Positions 1-7,600 of a DNA stretch of 10,025 nt are shown piece by piece (the first letter of the stretch is position 1; every line of letters begins with the position of its first letter). The notes below the pieces were generated by a model that was not told the DNA's origin, did no database searches, and saw nothing but the letters and a program-made list of their open reading frames with translations. The translations under genes were made by a program, and so were the position numbers. The DNA comes from Parcubacteria group bacterium (lineage in GTDB: Bacteria > Patescibacteriota > Minisyncoccia > Phycocordibacterales > UBA12088): assembly GCA_021731325.1 (NCBI GenBank), contig JAKFXP010000056.1:1-10025 (forward strand), given 5' to 3'.

Positions 1-67
1 CGACTGCGCATAAGTGTTGTACGGAAGTCCAGCACCATAAAAAAAAGTAACACGCCTATCATTATGA

Positions 68-92
68 AAAAACTACCTTTAGGGTAGTTTTT
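68..92. terminator. Bidirectional intrinsic terminator
   Basis: A perfect 10-bp stem AAAAACTACC/GGTAGTTTTT (68-77 with 83-92) has a five-base loop. The T run is five long on the plus strand and six on the minus strand (bases 72-67). It may back up the terminator at 105-130 or serve a convergent gene to the left of the window. Bases 1-67 hold nothing else I can support. Confidence 0.8.
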
Positions 93-104
93 GGTGGTTA
101 GAGA

Positions 105-130
105 AAACACCCCGCGGGAGCGGGGTGTTT
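105..130 (-). terminator. Intrinsic terminator after the 187-residue gene
   Basis: A perfect 11-bp GC-rich stem (105-115 with 120-130) has a GGGA loop on the plus strand. Read on the minus strand it ends in TTTT, 11 bases after the stop codon at 142. Confidence 0.88.
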
Positions 131-141
131 GGTGGGGGCTG

Positions 142-705
142 TTACCAGCCTTCAACGAGGAGGGAGCGTGAGGTGATACGTAATTCTTCGGTTGGATATG
201 CGATCCCAACAACATTAAACGTATGATTCCCTATAGCTAGATTACATATTGGCACCACTGTGCTAAAATCTTCCAACAAAGCTACGCTTGGAGATATATT
301 TGCTTCTTTTCTAAGAATAGAGTCAACGTACACCTGATATTGTGCGTCGTAGGCTCTACCTCCCTCTACACTAATTTGTACTTCCACTTTAATACACCCG
401 GAAAGTGTTGTGTTAAAAGTACCGGAAAGACCTGGTACTGATACGGGAGTTGCAGGGGAAAAGAAAATCTGATCATCAGCCTGGACATGTGCCAGTACCC
501 CCATCGCGACGCGTTGGCCGGGGATGGCGCGTTGGACATACAGCGACTCTTGATTGTTCGGACAAGTGTCCGATGCATTGTTGATGACCGCGACACCAGT
601 TGGTCGAACACACATGTGGATCATGCCGGGTTCTACCGCATAGACGGCACGAGCCCACCATAGAGCACTCGCCAATAGGATGAGTGTTACGTTACGTACT
701 TTCAT
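142..705 (-). CDS. Small secreted protein with Cys microdomain and beta-sandwich C-terminus
   Basis: 187 residues, ATG at 705, TAA at 142. Signal peptide: K2 and R4, hydrophobic stretch 6-18, likely cleavage after V-Y-A (23). The mature protein opens with CVRPTGVAVINNASDTC (C32, C48), similar to the Cys microdomain near the giant protein's C-terminus. A beta-rich region of about 120 residues follows, with S-G-C-I-K-V-E-V-Q-I-S-V, Y-Q-V-Y-V-D-S, a second Cys in V-P-I-C-N, I-G-N-H-T-F-N-V and a final R-I-T-S-R-S-L-L-V-E-G-W. The G-N-H-T-x-x-V ... I-x-x-R-x-L-x-V ending resembles jelly-roll domains of fibre-associated proteins (inference). A good ribosome site (GAGG, five bases from ATG) supports the start. 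A terminator follows 11 bases after the stop. It has no close catalytic motif. The role is probably adhesive or structural at the cell surface. Confidence 0.87.
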   Translation of the reverse strand: MKVRNVTLILLASALWWARAVYAVEPGMIHMCVRPTGVAVINNASDTCPNNQESLYVQRAIPGQRVAMGVLAHVQADDQIFFSPATPVSVPGLSGTFNTTLSGCIKVEVQISVEGGRAYDAQYQVYVDSILRKEANISPSVALLEDFSTVVPICNLAIGNHTFNVVGIAYPTEELRITSRSLLVEGW

Positions 706-710
706 ATATA

Positions 711-714
711 CCTC
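711..714 (-). promoter_or_regulatory. Ribosome binding site of the 187-residue gene
   Basis: On the minus strand ACGAGG ends five bases before the ATG at 705, within T-A-C-A-A-C-G-A-G-G-T-A-T-A-T. This is a normal Shine-Dalgarno position and fixes the start. The 129-residue gene has no equivalent. Confidence 0.7.
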
Positions 715-744
715 GTTGTAAAAAGAACAAAAGAACTACCCTAC

Positions 745-758
745 CCAACGCCCGTTGG
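745..758. promoter_or_regulatory. Inverted repeat in the leader of the 187-residue gene
   Basis: CCAACG (745-750) and CGTTGG (753-758) are perfect arms separated by two bases, 40 bases upstream of the start codon. It could be a protein operator or a short RNA hairpin. There is no supporting second copy in the window. Confidence 0.25.
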
Positions 759-770
759 ATAGTGCGGTGC

Positions 771-798
771 ATAGTACCACACAACACCACATACACAA
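771..798 (-). promoter_or_regulatory. Weak candidate promoter for the 187-residue gene
   Basis: On the minus strand TTGTGT (798-793) and TACTAT (776-771) are 16 bases apart. Each matches the consensus only partly, and the -35 overlaps the base of the preceding terminator stem. It is listed because the terminator at 795-822 implies that this gene needs its own start of transcription. Confidence 0.22.
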
Positions 799-822
799 AA
801 ACGACCTTGGGGTCGTTTTTGT
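795..822 (-). terminator. Intrinsic terminator after the 129-residue gene (bidirectional form)
   Basis: A perfect 12-bp stem (795-806 with 811-822) has a four-base loop (ttgg). Its core is GACC/GGTC, and A and T runs on opposite arms give a T-rich tail on either strand. It lies 22 bases past the TAA at 844 and separates this gene from the next one. Confidence 0.85.
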
Positions 823-843
823 TGTCAAATAAATAGTGGTTTA

Positions 844-1233
844 TTAATTTGCGTTACCAATATTTATAATCCACCAAGTATTATGTACCTCGTCCGCGAT
901 TAATGTAATATAATCACCACCATTTGGTAGTTCCCTTTGTGCCAAAGAACCGTCTAAGGTTTCATTTGCTGGGGCCTCGACAATACCCATATAAGGTATG
1001 GTACCATTACGTACCTTAAACAACTTAATCATTCCATGGTTACCTGTTGTTGATGGAAGCGTATACACTTCATCAGCCGTTGAGGTTGATGTGTCCAGCA
1101 ACACAAACTGAAACATTGGGCTACCTGATAGGTTAATGGTTGACACGCTTGCCTCGGCAACCGAGCTGCCGGTAGAGGCAGCCCACACAATAGCAAATAC
1201 TGCAAGTGATAAGAGTTTCCCGATCTTATACAT
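844..1233 (-). CDS. Small secreted protein with tail-fibre-type beta domain
   Basis: 129 residues, ATG at 1233, TAA at 844. The N-terminus is a clear export signal: positive residues (K3, K6), a hydrophobic core at about 7-19, and candidate cleavage after S-V-A (26) or A-E-A (28). The mature part, about 100 residues, contains V-Y-T-L-P-S, G-M-I-K-L-F-K-V-R-N, E-T-L-D-G, G-G-D-Y-I-T-L-I-A-D and N-T-W-W-I-I-N. This follows a pattern I know from phage and bacterial tail-fibre modules (tLP ... G ... ikn ... eTidG ... gdsvtLisDg ... Wyii). No enzymatic motif is seen. No Shine-Dalgarno motif precedes the ATG, which follows an A-rich stretch, but the signal peptide supports this start. It lies 153 bp after the giant gene in the same direction and has its own terminator. 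The DNA is AT-rich. I infer an accessory adhesion or surface protein. Export is confident; function is not. Confidence 0.85.
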   Translation of the reverse strand: MYKIGKLLSLAVFAIVWAASTGSSVAEASVSTINLSGSPMFQFVLLDTSTSTADEVYTLPSTTGNHGMIKLFKVRNGTIPYMGIVEAPANETLDGSLAQRELPNGGDYITLIADEVHNTWWIINIGNAN

Positions 1234-1335
1234 GATGTTTTTTGGTTAGTATGTATAAATAAACAGCCCACTATGTACATCTACACCCCGCGCACCCTAC
1301 GATCGACCCTGGTCGCTTGGATGATAGATACCAGT

Positions 1336-1363
1336 AGTATACTTCCACCCCACCCTCTCTCAA
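1336..1363 (-). promoter_or_regulatory. Candidate promoter for the 129-residue gene
   Basis: On the minus strand TTGAGA (1363-1358) is followed after 16 bases by TATACT (1341-1336). Each hexamer is close to the sigma-70 consensus. It starts 24 bases after the giant gene's stop and would give a leader of about 95 bases. The alternative is read-through from the giant gene, since no terminator is visible between them. Confidence 0.4.
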
Positions 1364-1386
1364 CAACCTGTGCATAACCCAACTCA

Positions 1387-1611
1387 CTATTGCGTCGGTG
1401 CTGGAGCGGATTCTTCGGGAGTCGGTGTTGGTTCGGGATTGGGTTCAGGTGCTGGCTCTGGGGTTGTCTCTGGGCTTGGGGTGGGTGCTTCAGGCTCTGG
1501 GGTCGGTGTCGGCTCGGGAGTAGGTTCTGGGCTTGGCTCGGGGGTAGGCTCTGGAGCGGGAGTCGGTTGAGGTTCTGGTGCAGGTGCAGGCGTGTTCTCA
1601 GTAGGAGGCTG
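1387..1611 (-). repeat. Pro/Glu/Thr-rich tail (degenerate PEPT repeats)
   Basis: The last 74 residues are built from P-A-P-E-P, P-T-P-E-P and P-S-P-E-P-like units ending in A-P-T-Q and TAG. The DNA is a degenerate short tandem repeat on the plus strand (ggctctgg/ggctcggg variants), prone to slippage. Extended Pro-rich tails can act as wall spacers, but no anchor motif or membrane helix follows here. Confidence 0.9.
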
Positions 1612-4600
1612 TGCCGCACATTCTCCTGCGCTCTGTACCATGGCGCCGTTCCGAATGCGGACACAGTACGCCTCACCCGTTGCCTCGTCGAAGAGCTGGA
1701 TACCTGTTGGCATCTCCTCGGAACCAACCGTCAACTCATCGGTAAAGAGTGCGGTAAAGGATGCAAAGCCATCTCGAATGGATACCCCAAACCCTCGGAG
1801 CGCATCGAGTACAATCGCTACCAATCCGTTACCCGTTGTACTCTCACTTGAGGTTGCCATCTGTAGATCTGCGAGTGAGATACCCAGGATACTTTCGAGC
1901 GCGTTTACCTTTGCTGAGAGCTCTTGCACCCCGGCGAGCGTAAATGCTGAGAGCTTGTAGAGGTCGATACCCTTGCCATCGGCCGAGCGTACTTCGGCAG
2001 GCATGTGCTCGGGCAAGAGTGCAAGGTTGCGTACTTCACCCTCCTCGCCGGTACCGTACGTGCTAATCTCAAGGGTGCGAATCTTGCTCAACATGTCACC
2101 GCGTTCGTCGAGGGTGAGCGCTGCGGTATTGCGGTAGCCGGTCGTCGTGCCGTATGCCACAAAGGTGTTGCCTGCTACCGCCCCGCTCACGTGGAGTGCG
2201 TGGAGTGCGGTAGTGGTACCCACACCTACATTGCCCGTAAGGTGATCTACGAAGATTTGGTTTTCTGCAAAGTAGTACTGTGGGTCCACAAATACGAGGA
2301 TGGTACCGGTCTCGACACTTGAGCTTGCACTCTCACCTGCCTCAAACGCTTCGAGTGCAATACCTACCGTGTAGCCGGTTTTTGCAGCACGTGCACCCAA
2401 TCCTGGGGTCGTTGCGGGGCCAATGCGGTCACCCACCTTAATAGCACCGTACTCACTCGTTACCTTAACTGGTACACGTCCTGAAAGTGCAACGGATACT
2501 TTTTCTTCGTCTATATACTCTGGGTTTTGTTTGAAGCCACCAAGCAACAATCCTGGATCGGTTGAGACCACACCGAGCAACGTAGGACGTGCAGCAGCTG
2601 CGTCGCTTGAGGTAGCATAGCGTGACACGTACACAGGATTTTCTGGGTCGAGCATCACGAGTTCTCCGGGTACCAAACTGTCGTCTTTGGTTGGGTACAC
2701 CTCGGCGAGGTTGAGCCCAGAGAGTGCACCCCGCTCTGCGTACATGCCCCCCTGCTCACGTACCCCACTCTCACAGGTACCATCACCGTTGTCGACACAG
2801 AGGGCACCGTTGGTGACTGCGAGCGAGCCTTGGGGCAGATTGGTTGCAGTGAGTACCGAAGCGTCAGATGAGGTACCAATGACGAGATTGGTAATCGTGG
2901 TGAGCTTGGACGCATCGTTGTATGAGTATGCGCCCGTACTGCCCGTACCAACAGGAGTGGTCGTGAGTGCACTTGTCGCTTGCGCAACGCGGGCAATAAA
3001 GCTGTTCCAGATGCTTACCGTCTCACCCTGTGCAATGAGACCCATATCAAGTCCGAGTACGTCGCGAAGTGCACGGTTGATGACAGTTGTATCTGCGCGC
3101 TCACCTGGCTGTACCAATACGGGGATGAGTGTGGTGGTGCTGCCGGTGTGTGCGGCGAGTGCGCGTCCAATCACCATACCTGAGCTCGTCGCCTTCATTG
3201 CTACTCCTGCCTCAGGGGATGCGGTGAGGTAATCACCCACCTTGATGGCACCGGCACTATTGGATACCTTTACGTTGACACGGCCTGCCGTTGCAATGCG
3301 CGTCGTGCTTGCGGTCTCATTGCCCATCACCGTGCTTGGGCTCGTTGCCACGACACCAAAGAGGTTGGTATCGTCTGCACCCTGTGCACGACGCACGGTG
3401 CTACCCCCTGCTTCGTCGAGTGAGACTATGGTACCTTCGTCGTAGAGGGATGGGTCTTCGACAAGCCAGCTGTTTGCGATTGATGCACCGGAGATAGGGT
3501 CGAATTCGGAGATAGGTATACTCTGTTGTTCAGCAACAGATGGATAACCTGTTGGAGGATCATCAATCCAGACACGTATATACCCAACATCAAACTGATG
3601 CACTACCGCACTTGCATTAATCACCGCTATTCGTGGAGCGAGATTCTGAGTCGGGAGATTGGTACTAATATTAGCCACCACAACATCATTAATTAGGAAG
3701 ATTGCATTACTGGAAGTAAGTTCGATACGCAATTTTTGTAAACTTGTTGATGTGGCAATAGTAGTATTTACAGTTGTTGTTCCTGTACCATTTTGAACAA
3801 TAGCCCACCACGTACTACCTGTTGTTGAAGCCTCAAAGAATACTCCTCTTGTAGTTGTTGATTGTGCAAGTACGTTTGGCGCCTGATTAGTGAACCCAAC
3901 AGTGAAGTGCGCATTTGACGTTTGAGCAGGGATTTTTACAGTAGCCTCCATAACCGGGTTTTCAAGTTTATTAGTTACTGTGCCCCACGTACGAACACTA
4001 AGAGATGAAATTGCCGAAGCGCTAGTTCGCATGTTCCCATAGTTTGGTACCGCAACAGTAACCACATTAACACCTCCTGCAGTAAACATATCTAATCCAA
4101 AATTTCCACACAGACTTGAAACATCAGTGGTAGTAGTGAGTATGACACTAGCACCGAACATATCACATCGCATTTCCCTCCACGTACTGTAGTACCTACC
4201 TGCTAGAGTAAACTGATCACGTAAGCCTGCTGTTCCAATCGAGGTCGTACCAATCGCTACACGCGCGTAGTCGAGTGCACCCGTGGTCGTTGCCCCTACG
4301 TACAAGAGCGGTGACTTGTCGGGGTCGGTCGTGGTACCCACCCACAATGCAGGGATGTCGCCCGTCGTAGAGCCGGTACGTGGTGAAATGACCGAGAGTT
4401 TGGCGTACGGACTCGTGGTGCCGATGCCCACGTTGCCGGTAGCGTCGATAAAGAGGGTTGAGGTGCCGGTAACCGCCGTACCATTTGCATTGTAATAGGC
4501 GACCTGACCCAGGGTGCCACTGTTTACGGTGCCACTGCCCGCTCCGCCCCCGACACACACGCCGTTGACCGCAAAACAGCCAGACGTTATGTTGAAGCCG

Positions 4601-7600
4601 TTTGCTGCAGTTGTGCTGCCAGTGCCCGTGATTGCAAGACCGGTTGTCGTAATCCCCGCAAAGGTGCTCGTACTCGTCGTCGCTACGTAGTTGGCTGCTA
4701 CGACTTGTCCTGCAACCGAGAGCTTGGCGTACGGTGAAGAAGTACCGATACCCAAACGCTTGTTGGTATCGTCCCACATAAAGTTGCTATCTGCAGCAAG
4801 GGCGTTTGCACCGTTGTTAAACTGTACGTTGCCTGCACTTCCCGCTGCTGTTGCAGTGCCGCCGCCGATACAGACCCCATCTATCGAGTAACATCCGTCG
4901 GTAATATTGAGTCCTTGCGCAAAGGTGCTCGTGGCCGCCCCTGCACCCGTAACACGGATTGCGGTCGTCTCAATACCACCCCCAAACGTACTCGTTGCGT
5001 TGCCGTAGATGTACGTACTTGAGGTACCTACCTTGAGCACGTTTTGCACGTTGACGTTGCCGGTAAAGGTGGAGGTGCTCACCGAGTTGACGTAGAGGTT
5101 ACCCTCTACCGAGAGCTTTTCAGCAGGTGAGGTGGTACCGATGCCCAGATTGCCGGTGTTGGAGAGACGCATCCACTCGGTAAGACCCGTGTTGGCGTTT
5201 TTGGTACTGAAGGTGAGGACACTGGTAGGTGCGGTGGTTGCAGTACTCGTGAGGATGCTTGCGATTTGTGCCGTAGAGGTTGCGCCGTATGGTGCAAGCG
5301 CAGGTACCGTACCCCAGGCATCACTTGCACTAAAGAGGAGACCGGTACCGATGTTGTTTGCAGGAGATGATGAGGCGGTGTGTACGAGGTTCATGACATC
5401 GGCAACACTGTTGGTGCGGTTGTCGATGACGTTGCCTTCGAGCGCGTAGGTGTTGGCAAGTGAAGTGGTGGCAAACTTGGTGAAGGCACCGGTACCGCGG
5501 GCGTAGAGATCACCACCGACGTTGAGACCACCGAGGATGTTGGCGTTGTTCCCTACGACGAGGTCACCGGTGACGTCGATCGTGGTTGCCTCCAACGTAC
5601 CCGCGAGGAGAGAGGAGAATTCGGAGCCGTTGATGTCGATGATGGTGAGATTATCAGGAGTATCACCTGCAACATAGGCATAGCGACCAGAGACGTATAC
5701 ATGGTACGACTGCGTCGTATCATATGCACCCACAAGTATCGGATTGGAAGAGGTTGAGACATCAACAATTTGGAGTCCTGCCGTACCATCCGCCACGTAC
5801 GCATAGCGGCCAGAGACAAACAGTCCACGGGGGAGGCCATTGGTAGCACGACTTGCAACACTTACGGGACTTATTGGATTACTGATATCAACGATACGCA
5901 CACCGGCAGTATCATCAGCAACATACGCGTACGTTCCAGAAACATACACATCTTTTGCTGCAGTGGTTGCGAGCGTGGAAACCTTTACTGGATTTCGTGG
6001 ATTTGAGACATTGAGTACCTGTAGACCTGAAGCGTCGTCTGCAATATATGCATAGGCACCCGTAACGAATATGTCCAGCGCATTGCCCGTTGTATTGTAT
6101 GAACCAGCCAGTGTCGGTCGTGCTGCATCAGCAATATCAAGTATCAGGAGTCCATTCGTGTCATCTGCCACATACACATACCGACCAGAAACGAAGGTCG
6201 AGAACGCACTACCAACCGTATCAAAAACACTAACGGTGACTGGACTTGAAGGATTTGAGATATCGATAATATAGATTCCTGAAGTATCTGCTGCAACGTA
6301 CGCGTACTTACCAGATACATATATCCCACGCGCGGTACCCACCGTCGCAAGCGTTCCAGTCAATCGTGGGTATGTGGGATTTGAGATATCTACAATTTGG
6401 AGACCTGCTGATCCACCTGCAAGATACGCGTATTTTCCAGCCACATACACATCGCGGGCGTTACCCGTCAAGTCAATGCTTCCTTTCAATCGTGGCTTCA
6501 TTGGCGCATTCGCCTCAATACTTCCCCCATACACTTCTAAGAGTGCGGTAGACGACGTGGTGCCGTAGCCTGCTTGAGTGGTTGACCCGCGCAAGAGTAC
6601 CGGGCCATTGAAGGTTGAGGTTGCGGTCGTAGAGGTTGCGGTGAGGTAGGACATGGTAGGTCCGGATGTTGCGGTGAGGCCGGTTGCACTATTCCAGCTT
6701 GCAAGCATACCGGCCGTTCCTGCTCCGGTGAAGTTGGCACCTCCGACACAAATACCACTAATGGCATAGCACCCTGCGGTGGTGTTGAAGCCACTTGCAG
6801 CAGTCGTGGTACCGGTGCCGGTGATGGCGAGACCGGTCGTGGTGATGCCTGCAAAGGTTGAGGTCGAGGTGGTAGCGATGTATGAGGCTGCAACGACATC
6901 TCCAGCAACACTGAGCTTGGCGTACGGACTCGTGGTACCGATGCCGACATTACCGGTTGCGTAGTTGATGTTGCCTCCGTTTGTTGTCCACTGACTAAAG
7001 AGATTGGTGCTTCCCTGTACGACGTTGTCGCTGTTGATCCCCAAACTACTCGTTGCAAGATCGCTCCACTGAGATCCTGTCCAGTAGAGGAGGTCTCCTG
7101 CATTTTCAGTGATGGCGTCCGCAACGTCGGTGAGTCCTTCGAGACCGAGAGAGACCGTGAGGGAGTTGCTTGCGATTGTCAAACCAGTACCCGTGAGGTC
7201 GGTGACATAATCATTGCCGAGGAGAAGTCCCGTTACGTTCAAGAGAGGAAGGGTTGAGGTGGAGACCGTTGAGGTTGCCACAAAGACAGTGCCGGTGGTA
7301 GTTGCGGTAAAGATCCAGGGAGCAGTAACGGTTGCAGTCGTGCTTGAGCGTGTGATACCAGAGTTGGTGTAGTCAATAGCAATACGCGCTTCACTACCCC
7401 CTTCAGAGGTGACTACAAAATCTTGGCCAGCAAAATCGATCCGTGCAGCAGGGTCAACGATAGCGACATCTTCCTCCTCAATACGACTTACGGCAGTAGT
7501 AAGTCCGTCATCACTTCCACAACTAAAGGTACCGGTCGTTGCATTGTAGAGTACTGTCTCAGACTCGGTACCCGTACACCCAGCTGAAAAGCCAGATTGA

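Noticed and set aside
3..50. Fifteen plus-strand codons ending in K-K-K and TAA, possibly the tail of a convergent gene
   Set aside because: Too short to distinguish from chance; the terminator nearby is suggestive only.
800..828. Perfect TTGACA at 823-828 (minus strand) as a -35 box for the 187-residue gene
   Set aside because: At 16-18 bases downstream there is only the terminator stem (GTCGTT) and no -10-like hexamer.
1281..1727. 148-codon minus-strand frame overlapping the end of the giant gene
   Set aside because: Low-complexity Gln/Pro/His/Arg translation produced by reading the PEPT-repeat DNA out of frame. It has no ribosome site or recognisable domain.
1370..1960. Plus-strand Gly/Ser- or Trp/Arg-rich frames antisense to the Pro-rich tail
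   Set aside because: These are mirror translations of the repetitive tail; their composition is explained entirely by the coding strand.
2687..3232. 181-codon plus-strand open frame
   Set aside because: Antisense to a continuous, well-supported coding region. It has no domain, signal peptide or ribosome site, and long antisense frames are expected opposite such Ser/Thr/Ala-rich codons.
4217..4777. 186-codon minus-strand frame within the giant gene
   Set aside because: Out-of-frame reading of the repeat stalk, rich in Arg/His/Cys, with no protein-like features.
6537..7124. 195-codon minus-strand frame within the giant gene
   Set aside because: Out-of-frame shadow of the stalk repeats; Pro/Ser/Gln-rich and lacking any start signal.
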